From assembly GCF_037963865.1 (NCBI RefSeq), contig NZ_CP150170.1, forward strand, positions 1,736,001-1,800,000: a stretch of DNA of 64,000 nt. Direction: 5' to 3'. Of this stretch, positions 51,201 through 58,540 are shown piece by piece. The notes below the pieces were generated by a model. The model was not told the DNA's origin. It was given only the letters and a program-made list of their open reading frames with translations, and ran no database searches. Made by a program: the position numbers and the translations under genes. Positions within the stretch are counted from its first letter, which is position 1; every line of letters starts with the position of its first letter. This DNA comes from Paenibacillus sp. FSL R10-2734 (GTDB lineage: Bacteria > Bacillota > Bacilli > Paenibacillales > Paenibacillaceae).

Positions 51201-53477
51201 CATCTCGGTCCGGATACAATAGAAGGTCGTCATATCGGGCACGGTGAGATCACACTAGCTCATCTAGCCAAAGATGCACGTAGCGCAGACTTGCTGCCAG
51301 ACGGCAGTATTACCAGAGAAAAGCTGGCAGCAGAATCTGTGAATTCAAGTCATCTAATACCTGGGAGTGTAAATGGCAGTCATCTTAGCCCTGATACAAT
51401 AGAAGGCCGTCATATTGGGTACGGTGAGATTACACTGACTCATCTAGCCGAAGATGCACGTAGTGCAGACTTACTGCCAGACGGCAGTATTACCAGAGAA
51501 AAGCTGGCAGCAGAATCTGTGAATTCAAATCATTTAATACCTGGAAGTGTAAATGGCAGTCATCTCGGTCCGGATACAATAGAAGGCCGTCATATCGGGT
51601 ATGGTGAGATTACACTGGTTCATCTAGCCAAAGAAATTCGTAGCTCCGAATTGTTGCCGGATGGCAGTATTACTGGCGAGAAGCTGGCAGAAGAATCGAT
51701 AAGTTCGATTCATCTTGCACCGGAAAGTGTAGGGAGTAATCAACTATGTCCAGGTGCAGTAGAAGGTCTTCACATCGGGTATGGTGAAATCACTCTGGCA
51801 CATCTGTCAGCAGAAGCGCGCAGCTCAGACTTGTTACCGGAAGGTAGTATTACTGGCGAGAAGCTAGCACGAGAATCGGTAAATTCGATTCATCTTGCAC
51901 CAGAAAGTGTAGGGAGTAATCAACTATGTCCAGGTGCAGTAGAAGGTCTTCACATCGGGTATGGTGAAATCACTCTGGCACATCTGTCAGCAGAAGCGCG
52001 CAGCTCAGACTTGTTACCGGAAGGCAGTATTACTGGCGGGAAGCTAGCAGAAGAATCGGTAAGCTCGATTCATCTTGTACCTGGAAGTGTAGGGAGTAGT
52101 CAACTGAGTCCGGGTTCTGTAGAAGGTCGTCATATCGGAAACGGTGAGATTACCCTGGCTCATCTGTCGGAAGAGGTTCGTGTTTTTGATCTGCTACCAG
52201 ACGGTAGCCTTACTGGTGAGAAGCTGGCAAATCAATCCGTTAAATCTATTCACCTCGTGCCTGGAAGTGTGGGAAGTAGTCATCTGAGCCCGGGTACAGT
52301 AGAAGGTCGTCATATCCGAACTGGTGAGATTACCCTGGCTCATCTAGCATTAGAGACACGTAGCTCCGATCTGCTTCCAGATGGCAGCATTACCGGCAAG
52401 AAGCTGGAGGGCGGAAGCATTAGTGCCTTTCATTTGGCTCCGGGCAGCGTGTATGGGGGGCATTTAGCGGGTGATACGATAGATAGCCGCCATATTCGGT
52501 CTGGAAGCATTACCCTGAAACATTTGGCAGAGGAAGTGCATAGCGCTGATCTGTTGCCAGATGGCAGTATCACAGGAGAAAAATTGGAAGCTGGATCCAT
52601 CCATTCGTTCCATCTGGCTCCTGGTAGCGTCGTTGGTGGTCATTTGGCAGAGAATGCGGTGGATAGTCGCCACATTCGATCTGACAGCATCACACTAAAA
52701 CATCTGGCAGAAGAGGTACGTAGCGCCGATCTGTTGCCGGAAGGCAGTGTTACCGAAGATAAACTGGCCGAAGGTTCAGTGAATTGTTCACATTTACAGC
52801 CATGGAGTGTGTACGGAGAGCATCTTGCTGACAACATCGTGGCGGATCGGCATTTGCAGCCTGGTATCATCAAATTGGAACATCTTGCAGATGAAACACG
52901 CAGCTCTGCGCTTCTTCCCGATGCGAGCATCAACGGAGCTAAGCTGCAGGCAGGCAGCATCGAGTCCACTCATCTGGCCGAGGGTTCGGTAGGGACGACA
53001 GAGCTTCAGGATGAAGCGATTGTGGCTTCCAAAATTTCCTCTTTTGCCATTCAAGCCCGTCATCTGGAGGAAGAAAGCGTTCAGGATTATCATATTGCTC
53101 CTGGTGCAGTAAATGGGGCGCACTTGGCAGTCAATTCTGTAAATGCTGAACATTTATCCTTCAGTCCGATTCAGACTGCTGGGAAGCGAGAGGCGCTTCA
53201 GCAGTTTGGAATGACCGCATTTATGTTCAACGGGGATGCGGAGAGTGTGGAAGTGACCGTATCGTTCGATGAGAACTTTGGTCATACGGGTTATGTGCTC
53301 GTCGCCATGACGAATCAACCTTACTTCAATGCTTCCTTAAAGAGCAGAGCTAATGGAGATGCAGTCATTCAAGTGGTGCGATTGCGCGAAACTCCGCATT
53401 TCTATGGGGTTATCTCTTGGATTGCTATCGGTTCTCCTTTGGCTAAACCGGCGATGGATGATCGTGTGTTTGATTAA
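48252..53477 (+). CDS. Giant decapeptide-repeat protein with WIAG-tail domain
   Basis: A 1,741-residue protein. Residues 1-25 are basic (RSSKKKQPRSPQKR); 26-117 are acidic and variable; about 118-1,633 is roughly 150 ten-residue repeats of the form [V/I]xxx[H/K][L/I]Axxx (VTGEKIGSSS, ITSRHVANGS). From 50,583 the repeats are grouped in sixes: thirteen consecutive 180-base periods without an indel. The last ~90 residues are a separate domain ending HFYGVISWIAIGSPL, which I take as the WIAG-tail domain of Paenibacillus proteins. Hydrophobic residues every five positions suggest a beta-solenoid fibre. There is no signal peptide or membrane helix, as expected for a mother-cell-made spore-surface protein. 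GTG start follows AAGGAGGA. Neighbouring glycosyltransferases suggest it is glycosylated; that is inference. Confidence 0.85.
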   Translation: MRSSKKKQPRSPQKRLYYVDNPNIKELSMLDSKSSSKDTGSISDGVNQEEIAEVLVSGGGVAELVLEEAIAAPDLQPEPEPTVEVQLQKQVDNLPETIWFAPEKERFQPVYTDDLSDAAVTGAKIAPRTIDGSKLKFGIIGTPWLQDYAVQSINIADKAVTSSKIAPESIVGEHLAEGSVSGGKLLDHSISGEKLKNGSISPEKLADRIIGGGQIADKSIESRHLSDLIVTADLLEDGAVTGEKIGSSSITSRHVANGSIDRSKLADAAVSGDKIADGEISASKLADAVIEGRHLSDALITARHLAPGAIGPDQLASKLIGKEQLQSGVIEGTHVADGAIGSKQLGTEVVRSIHLSAESVHGSHISDGEITSRHLADRSISFLKLTEGAVGTAQLIEQAVTSSKIADQSILAHKLADEAVTTRHIAKSAIRGPQIAMQAVSSNHLERESVNHAHIASEAVGSEQLIDDAIHTHHLSSGAVTGDKLASESVGAEHLRSQSVTSAKLVDGVVSSAKLAAGSVIGSTIAREVVSGEHIAFCAVEEKHLADASVSGRILQDAVVDKEHLATGAVERRHLGENSVTTAAIQSGSVSGDKLASAAVREIHLAAGAVQPHHLADHVVTSLKLSPESVSTDKISDLSVTSAKLADGSVDSSKLVVSAVQAEHLSANAVHAKSISDSAVQSRHLNPGSVGGAHIRPLSIGNGHIIPNSISSIQIQEGSISSSKLAKGAVDSQHLSPGSVDGGHLCIDTIEGRHIVHGEIKLAHLAEDARSSDLLPEGSITGEKLAEESVDSSHLVPGSVDGSHLSLGAVEGRHIRHGEITLAHLAEETFSSELLPDASITGEKLAEESVGSIHLIPGSVNGSHLSPDTIEGRHIGYGEIALAHLAKDARSAELLPDGSITREKLAEESVNSNHLIPGSVNGSHLSPDTIEGRHIGYGEITLAHLAKDARSADLLPDGSITREKLAAESVNSSHLIPGSVNGSHLGPDTIEGRHIGHGEITLAHLAKDARSADLLPDGSITREKLAAESVNSSHLIPGSVNGSHLSPDTIEGRHIGYGEITLTHLAEDARSADLLPDGSITREKLAAESVNSNHLIPGSVNGSHLGPDTIEGRHIGYGEITLVHLAKEIRSSELLPDGSITGEKLAEESISSIHLAPESVGSNQLCPGAVEGLHIGYGEITLAHLSAEARSSDLLPEGSITGEKLARESVNSIHLAPESVGSNQLCPGAVEGLHIGYGEITLAHLSAEARSSDLLPEGSITGGKLAEESVSSIHLVPGSVGSSQLSPGSVEGRHIGNGEITLAHLSEEVRVFDLLPDGSLTGEKLANQSVKSIHLVPGSVGSSHLSPGTVEGRHIRTGEITLAHLALETRSSDLLPDGSITGKKLEGGSISAFHLAPGSVYGGHLAGDTIDSRHIRSGSITLKHLAEEVHSADLLPDGSITGEKLEAGSIHSFHLAPGSVVGGHLAENAVDSRHIRSDSITLKHLAEEVRSADLLPEGSVTEDKLAEGSVNCSHLQPWSVYGEHLADNIVADRHLQPGIIKLEHLADETRSSALLPDASINGAKLQAGSIESTHLAEGSVGTTELQDEAIVASKISSFAIQARHLEEESVQDYHIAPGAVNGAHLAVNSVNAEHLSFSPIQTAGKREALQQFGMTAFMFNGDAESVEVTVSFDENFGHTGYVLVAMTNQPYFNASLKSRANGDAVIQVVRLRETPHFYGVISWIAIGSPLAKPAMDDRVFD
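50583..52923 (+). repeat. Thirteen tandem 180-bp repeats in the giant gene
   Basis: The string coding GSIT[G/R]EKL recurs exactly every 180 bases from 50,583 to 52,923. Units starting at 51,709 and 51,889 are almost identical at the DNA level, so recent duplication is likely. Confidence 0.92.
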
Positions 53478-53515
53478 CTCCAAGTAGTCTCTCCTAGGAT
53501 TTTAAAATCATAAAA

Positions 53516-53562
53516 CAGCAGAGCAGCGACTCTCCTTATTGGAGATCGCTGCTCTGTTTTTT
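53516..53562 (+). terminator. Terminator of the giant repeat gene
   Basis: AGCAGAGCAGCGA pairs with TCGCTGCTCTG, then seven T. Confidence 0.92.
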
Positions 53563-53658
53563 TGCGTTAGTTTTCCTCACCACAGGGTACTAGTCACACG
53601 CTACGGCTTTAACTATGTCTATGTCCGATAGTGCGGTAATCCAATCACTCGTCGAGGT

Positions 53659-53850
53659 TTCCGGACCCAGATGACGTTATTTGCAAATTTATCACCTTTT
53701 GAAGCTGGTTTCGGACACCAGTGCAGTTATTCCTTAGAAATAGGTCATTATTTGGTGTGATTCATGTCAATGGCTGCAATAGGGTCTTTTAGCAATCCTA
53801 AAATGGGATAAAACGGCGTTTAGGGTCAGCTGCGTCCGATAGCGGCTTCG
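53659..53850. repeat. Palindromic intergenic element, locus D (diverged)
   Basis: CCGGACCCAGATGACGTTAT and TTTCGGACACCAGTGCAGTT are forward copies; two degenerate inverted copies end in GGTCAGCTGCGTCCGATAGC. The gap 53,563-54,016 has no gene. Confidence 0.7.
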
Positions 53851-53938
53851 TATGAGCAAATATGCCTCAGCCGAAGTTTGACGGTGAGTACAATGTACAT
53901 TTGTCCTGTTTTCCAAGCGACAGGAGACAATGGCCGTT

Positions 53939-53965
53939 ACCCTGTTCAGTGTACTACATAAACTG
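53939..53965 (+). promoter_or_regulatory. Candidate sigma-K-type promoter of the glycosyltransferase operon
   Basis: AC (53,939-53,940), 16 bases, then CATAAACTG. The Bacillus sigma-K consensus is AC, 16-17 bases, CATANNNTA, so only the last base differs. Such short motifs occur by chance. Confidence 0.35.
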
Positions 53966-54016
53966 TGATGTAACCCTCAGCCTGATAAATAGGCTCTGTA
54001 AGGAAGGTGGATGAGC

Positions 54017-54859
54017 ATGAAGCCCAAACGTACTTCTGCCCGCCGCACGGGACGGCGGGTCTCTCGGATCAAGCGGCGGACTTCACGCCCAGTGCGGCAA
54101 GTCGCCGTAGCTCCTATAGTTAACCATCCTAATCCCTATGTTTCTGTTATTATTCCCGCCATGAATGAAGCTAAGACCATTGCTGGAGTGATATCCGGAG
54201 CTAGAGGGGTCCATCCACGCTGCGAGGTTATTGTTGTTGTCAACGGATCAGCCGATCGAACGGCAGAAATTGCCCTTTCGCTTGGTGCGCATGTTATTTC
54301 CTATGAGTTGCCACTTGGACACGACGCTGGTCGCAGTGTCGGAGCTGAGGTAGCCAAGGGAGAGATCCTATTGTTTACAGATGGAGATTTAGTGATTCCT
54401 GCCTCGGGGCTACGTCCTTTCGTCACCGCTGTTAGTGGGGGCGCAGACATAGCACTTAATGATTATTCCGGACCTGTACGAAAACTATCGCCCCATCCGG
54501 TGGTATTGTCCAAACATGCACTCAATATTTTGCTTGGCCGTCCGGATCTAAAAGGATGTTCGATGACGGCAGTTCCGCACGCAATCAGCCGAAGAGCACT
54601 TGAAATCTTAGGGAGTGAATTATTATCGCGTCCTCCTCTGGCACATGCTCAGGCAGTTCTGAGTGGTTTACGTGTGTCAGCTGTTCACAAAGTGCCTGTA
54701 GGGAAACTGAATGCGGTGAGGCGCAAAAAAAACGGCAAAGATCCATTACAACAGTTGGTTACAGCAGATCATCTGGAGGCTCTAGCCCTCTTGCTCGATC
54801 AAAGGGGGAACAGAGCGGGGTTTGGCGACGGAACCCGGCGTAGAGAGATGGTGAGATGA
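54017..54859 (+). CDS. Family 2 glycosyltransferase with Arg-rich N-terminus (first of pair)
   Basis: A 280-residue GT-A fold glycosyltransferase. The first 30 residues are extremely basic (KRTSARRTGRRVSRIKRRTS). The catalytic domain begins VSVIIPAMNEAKTIAGVI, with VVVNGSADRTAE and the DxD-type metal motif LLFTDGDLVIP. It then has GCSMTAVPHAISRRALEIL. I use the ATG at 54,017, six bases after AAGGTGG; an ATG at 54,011 is too close. It overlaps the next gene by four bases. The donor sugar is not predictable; context suggests decoration of the giant repeat protein. Confidence 0.85.
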   Translation: MKPKRTSARRTGRRVSRIKRRTSRPVRQVAVAPIVNHPNPYVSVIIPAMNEAKTIAGVISGARGVHPRCEVIVVVNGSADRTAEIALSLGAHVISYELPLGHDAGRSVGAEVAKGEILLFTDGDLVIPASGLRPFVTAVSGGADIALNDYSGPVRKLSPHPVVLSKHALNILLGRPDLKGCSMTAVPHAISRRALEILGSELLSRPPLAHAQAVLSGLRVSAVHKVPVGKLNAVRRKKNGKDPLQQLVTADHLEALALLLDQRGNRAGFGDGTRRREMVR

Positions 54860-55839
54860 TGGTAGCTCAGTTACAAGTGTCTGGTAGCTCCGCCGTTCGA
54901 CGAGGAACAGCAACTCGTACGATAAAGAAACGTTCAGCATCTAGTCAAGCTAATACAACACTGGCACCCCGCCATAGGGCAGCGAGTCGTTCTGTAAGAG
55001 GAGGCGCTGCTGTCGTTCGATCGCCGATTCTTTCTCGGCAATCAAAGGTAGGTCGTGAGTCACTGAAAATACCGAGTTTACGTGGGACCTTGTCAGTCAT
55101 TATCTCCGCGCGTAATGAGGAACAGACCTTAGGACGTCTGTTACATCAGGTTTCGCGGCTGGGCCCTGCGGAAATTATCGTCGTGCTTAACGGTTGCAGC
55201 GATAGCAGCTTTCCAATTTCCAGACAACATCGTCAAGCTGTAGTTGTGCATTGTCCGGAGTCTGTCGGACATGATGTGGGGCGAGCTATTGGTGCGAAGC
55301 TGAGTCGAGGAGATATTTTGCTCTTCCTAGATGGAGATATGGTTATTCCTGCAACGCAGCTCGGAATATTCGCCGCTGCGGTAGATGGCGGTATTGATGT
55401 GGCTCTAAATGATTTGGATCCACTGATGCCTTCTTTTGGATTATGTGATGATGTCACTCGCAGTAAACTTTTTCTGAATTATGCTCTTGGACGTTACGAT
55501 CTCGGAGTTAGCTCTATGACGGCTGTCCCTCACGCGCTCTCCCGGCGTGCGCTTGAGACCATAGGCTACCGTGAATTAATAGTTCCTCCTAAAGCCCAAG
55601 CCCGTTCTGTATTGGAGAAGCTAAAGGTGGAGAAAGTTGGAACGGTGAATGTTATTAAGCATAATCGGCTGCGTCAGGCGAACATAGGAGCTGGGAATGC
55701 TGTGGAGAAACTGATCATAGGGGATCACGCCGAGGCTCTACTTGAAGTTCTTTCCCGGCGAGATCATGGGGGCCTGCTAAATAGCGAAACCCAGCGCGAA
55801 TACCGCAGACAAGTAGCGGCTTGGAGGAACCGGATATGA
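54856..55839 (+). CDS. Family 2 glycosyltransferase with basic N-terminus (second of pair)
   Basis: A 327-residue paralogue of the preceding enzyme with a longer basic, Ser-rich N-terminal tail of about 75 residues (IKKRSASSQ, RHRAASRSVRGG). The GT2 domain starts LSVIISARNEEQTLGRLLHQ, with VVLNGCSDSSFPIS, HDVGRAIGAKLSRGDILLFL and DGDMVIP for metal binding, then SMTAVPHALSRRALETIG, shared with its neighbour. It begins within the previous stop codon (ATGA overlap). The two enzymes may act in sequence or as a heterodimer; that is inference. Confidence 0.85.
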   Translation: MMVAQLQVSGSSAVRRGTATRTIKKRSASSQANTTLAPRHRAASRSVRGGAAVVRSPILSRQSKVGRESLKIPSLRGTLSVIISARNEEQTLGRLLHQVSRLGPAEIIVVLNGCSDSSFPISRQHRQAVVVHCPESVGHDVGRAIGAKLSRGDILLFLDGDMVIPATQLGIFAAAVDGGIDVALNDLDPLMPSFGLCDDVTRSKLFLNYALGRYDLGVSSMTAVPHALSRRALETIGYRELIVPPKAQARSVLEKLKVEKVGTVNVIKHNRLRQANIGAGNAVEKLIIGDHAEALLEVLSRRDHGGLLNSETQREYRRQVAAWRNRI

Positions 55840-56573
55840 CGCTGACCAGTATTATTATTCCGACTTACAATGCGCTGCCTCTACTGCGGTCCTGTGTGGA
55901 ATCTATTCGTGCTTATACTCCGCCTCCTTATGAAATTATCGTTGTAGACAATGCTTCGTCAGACGGAACGGATGCCTATTGTCGCGCGAATCGAATAACG
56001 TTTATTTCATTGCCTGAGAATCGAGGTTTTCCATCCGCATGTAATATGGGCCTACTGCTAGCATCGGGTGATGAATTATTGCTGCTGAATAATGATGTGG
56101 TGGTTTCTTACGGATGGTTAACTAATCTGAAGCGATCGCTATATAGTGCTCCTGAAGTAGGTATTGTTGGACCAGTGACAAACTATGCGAGTGGACGTCA
56201 ACAGGTGAAGACTGATTATGAGAACCTGTTGGGTTTTCATAAGGCTGCAGAGAAAACTAACCGTTCGAATCCTCAAAAATGGATGGAGACTAAACGGTTG
56301 GTAGGATTATGTTTTTTATTTAAAAGAGAGCTACTTACTTCCGTAGGTCTGCTGGATGAGGGATACTCACCTGGACATTACGAGGACGATGACTATTGTT
56401 ATCGTGCCAGGCTAAAGGGATACCGGTTGCTTATCGCAGGTGATTGTCTGGTACACCATGAAGGAAGTGCAAGCTTTAAGCGGGTATATCACACCGGACT
56501 GCAGGAACTGGTAGAACGAAATCGGAAGCTCTTTATGAATAAATGGAATGTGGATCCAACGAGTTTCATATGA
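55836..56573 (+). CDS. Family 2 glycosyltransferase, rhamnosyltransferase-like
   Basis: A 245-residue GT2 enzyme of the WcaE/rhamnosyltransferase-like group: SIIIPTYNALPLLRSCVESI, VDNASSDGTDAYC, LLLLNNDVVVSYGWL (the NDD metal motif), and GHYEDDDYCYRARLKGYRLL with the catalytic ED. I start at ATG 55,836, where GGAGG lies upstream; it overlaps the preceding gene by four bases, so the three glycosyltransferases are translationally coupled. The N-terminus lacks the basic tail of the other two. The sugar and acceptor are unknown. Confidence 0.88.
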   Translation: MTLTSIIIPTYNALPLLRSCVESIRAYTPPPYEIIVVDNASSDGTDAYCRANRITFISLPENRGFPSACNMGLLLASGDELLLLNNDVVVSYGWLTNLKRSLYSAPEVGIVGPVTNYASGRQQVKTDYENLLGFHKAAEKTNRSNPQKWMETKRLVGLCFLFKRELLTSVGLLDEGYSPGHYEDDDYCYRARLKGYRLLIAGDCLVHHEGSASFKRVYHTGLQELVERNRKLFMNKWNVDPTSFI

Positions 56574-56620
56574 AATGCAGATCCGAAGGCAAAGGACTTA
56601 GATAAAGAGGAGGAAAGTAA

Positions 56621-57352
56621 GTGAAGGGAGTCATACTGGCGGGCGGAACAGGATCCAGACTTCAACCGCTGACCCGGCTTATGAACAAACATTTGCTTCC
56701 GGTCGGCAAATATCCTATGGTCTGTTACGGCATAGATCGGCTTCGCCGGGGAGGGATTACCGACATTCTTCTGGTCATCAGCAAGCAGTCTGCTGGTCTG
56801 TACACGGATTTTTTGGGCAGCGGTGCAGCATTTGGTGTATCTCTGACCTATAAAATTCAGGAAGCTGCTGGAGGCATTGCAGAGGCGCTAGATTTGGCAG
56901 AAGGATTCATTTTCCCTGGGGAACGGTTTGTCGTATTGCTTGGTGATAATCTGTTTATGGATGATCTGACGCCTTACGTGGAGAGCTATCTCCGGCAGCC
57001 TGAAGGTACAGCCAAGGTATTGCTGAAACCGGTGGACGACGCGCGTAGATACGGTGTTCCCGTGTTCGATAGTCAAGATTCTGCATGGATTGCTTATATC
57101 GAAGAGAAGCCCGAGCATCCCAAGACCAAATTTTGCGTAACAGGTATTTATATGTACGATGAAGCTGTGTTTGACATTATCCGCCAAGTATCCCCTTCCA
57201 AGAGAGGGGAGCTTGAGATTACGGATGTAAATAATATATATGCTGCTAACCGCAGGCTTAGCTATGATATCCTTAAGGGTTGGTGGAGTGATGCGGGTAC
57301 GTTCCAGTCTCTGCGGGAAGCGGGGGAGAAGCTGAAGGATGCACTGCCATAA
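56621..57352 (+). CDS. Sugar-1-phosphate nucleotidylyltransferase (RfbA-like, short)
   Basis: A 243-residue nucleotidyltransferase that makes NDP-sugar from NTP and a sugar-1-phosphate, most like glucose-1-phosphate thymidylyltransferase. The motif GVILAGGTGSRLQPLTRLMN opens the protein, followed by KHLLPVGKYPMV, LLGDNLFMDDL, IEEKPEHPKTKFCVTGIYMY and WWSDAGTFQSL. It is shorter than RfbA (about 290), lacking most of the C-terminal part, like some Paenibacillus spore-associated versions. GTG start after GAGGAGG. It would supply activated sugar for the glycosyltransferases upstream. Confidence 0.88.
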   Translation: MKGVILAGGTGSRLQPLTRLMNKHLLPVGKYPMVCYGIDRLRRGGITDILLVISKQSAGLYTDFLGSGAAFGVSLTYKIQEAAGGIAEALDLAEGFIFPGERFVVLLGDNLFMDDLTPYVESYLRQPEGTAKVLLKPVDDARRYGVPVFDSQDSAWIAYIEEKPEHPKTKFCVTGIYMYDEAVFDIIRQVSPSKRGELEITDVNNIYAANRRLSYDILKGWWSDAGTFQSLREAGEKLKDALP

Positions 57353-57372
57353 GTGGCAGTGCTTTTTTTTGC
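57340..57372 (+). terminator. Terminator after the nucleotidylyltransferase gene
   Basis: GCACTGCC pairs with GGCAGTGC, overlapping the stop codon, followed by eight T. Confidence 0.92.
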
Positions 57373-57393
57373 AAATAATAGAAAGTGTAAGTG

Positions 57394-57417
57394 ACACCGA
57401 AGGCGTTTATGCTTGGG
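57394..57417. repeat. Nested hairpin repeat, truncated copy
   Basis: Only the right arm, CACCGAAGGCGTTTATGCTT, is present. AATAGAAAGTGTAAGT just before it also occurs near 44,190 and 48,130 in similar form. No gene lies in 57,373-57,563. Confidence 0.55.
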
Positions 57418-57563
57418 TATATGCAAGGACCGATCAAGGATAAAAACCTGCAAAAGTACATTTTTTTAATGATGCTAAGATGGCTAAAGTATTAATTCCT
57501 GCGAAAGGTCTGGATGAATAAAAGACTTAATATTTTCATTGTGCGCGGATGTGAGCAGAGAGC

Positions 57564-58076
57564 TTATGAAAGTTCTTTTGTGATTCTCCACCAGATCAAA
57601 TCCTCGGTCTCTAAGTACCTCTTAGAACCTAAGCGCTCTAATACTTTATGCGAGGCTATGTTATCTTTTTCAGTATCTGCGATTACATAGATGGCATGGG
57701 GATGGCTGAAAATCCACGTATTGATCGTCATTAATGCCTCAGTAGCGTATCCTTTTCTTCTATATTTCTCATCAATCACGTAGCCTATAATAACCTCGCC
57801 TTTTTCATTCGGATAACCTTTGAGAATAATGAACCCAATAATGCATTGATCTTTCTGATGAATGATGGCCCAATTGGTCAACCATAGGTATTGCTCCGGA
57901 TCCTGCTGCACCTTTTTTAACCTTATTTTCATCGCATATTGCATGTCATCGTCAAGTTCGGCACTTAGGGCATTTAAACCCAATTGCTGCTGAAGCTCTG
58001 CGTAGTTTTCTGTGGCTAACAAGAGCTCTGCAGCATTTAATGGTACTAAATCGATCCGCTGGCTTCCAAGCTTCAT
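57564..58076 (-). CDS. GNAT acetyltransferase
   Basis: A 170-residue RimJ/RimL-type GNAT. The CoA-binding region is IGYVIDEKYRRKGYATEALM and the C-terminal part has DTEKDNIASHKVLERLG, the standard xNxxSxxVLExxG motif. GGAGGGGG lies upstream of the ATG. It interrupts the spore-surface island on the opposite strand and may be unrelated to it. Substrate unknown. Confidence 0.85.
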   Translation of the reverse strand: MKLGSQRIDLVPLNAAELLLATENYAELQQQLGLNALSAELDDDMQYAMKIRLKKVQQDPEQYLWLTNWAIIHQKDQCIIGFIILKGYPNEKGEVIIGYVIDEKYRRKGYATEALMTINTWIFSHPHAIYVIADTEKDNIASHKVLERLGSKRYLETEDLIWWRITKELS

Positions 58077-58150
58077 AATTCCCCCTCCAATCTTTGTAGA
58101 TTAAGGAATGCGTATTTCACATATTAATCCATTTATAGGAGAGCCGCAAC

Positions 58151-58516
58151 TTGCCTTTATTCCCCGGCACCGTCCCGGCTTCTGCCGCATATGCTGTAGC
58201 AGGGCGTTTGAGCAAAGGAGACATGAAGGTGCAGAATAAAATAACCAAAGTCCTGCAGCACATGGCCCATACGCACGAACAGATGGCGCGGATTCTAGAC
58301 GCCGAGCGTCACGTGGCTGTACGTATGTCGCAAATTGTCCACGATCTGCCAGATGCGAATCCCGATTTTGAAGGTATCAGCGGGATGATCGAAAGCTCAA
58401 CTCAGGTAAACAAGAATATAATTTCTTACTTGAATGCACTTGCGGATCTGGAAGAAGCGATGGCTGAAGGGGTAGGCAGAGTAATTAAGGAATTGAACGG
58501 TCACGAAGAAGAATAA
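58151..58516 (+). CDS. Small helical protein of the spore-surface island, unknown function (a)
   Basis: A 121-residue protein starting at TTG 58,151, with AGGAGAG about nine bases upstream. It opens with a hydrophobic, Ala-rich stretch (MPLFPGTVPASAAYAVAGRL) and continues as predicted long helices (KVLQHMAHTHEQMARILDAE; NALADLEEAMAEGVGRVIKE). I do not recognise the family. It shares the pattern of heptad-spaced Met, Ala and Leu with the next two genes, so the three may form a helical bundle complex. It lies 22 bases before the next gene. Confidence 0.65.
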   Translation: MPLFPGTVPASAAYAVAGRLSKGDMKVQNKITKVLQHMAHTHEQMARILDAERHVAVRMSQIVHDLPDANPDFEGISGMIESSTQVNKNIISYLNALADLEEAMAEGVGRVIKELNGHEEE

Positions 58517-58540
58517 CGCTATAGGAGCAGGAGGCGGATG

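Noticed and set aside
50583..52923. Regular 180-bp and 30-bp repeats that could suggest a CRISPR array
   Set aside because: The repeats are contiguous, in one open reading frame and encode a protein repeat; there are no unique spacers and no cas genes.
48920..53153. Several antisense open frames within the giant repeat gene
   Set aside because: They mirror the repeat periodicity, lack ribosome binding sites and show no protein-like composition.
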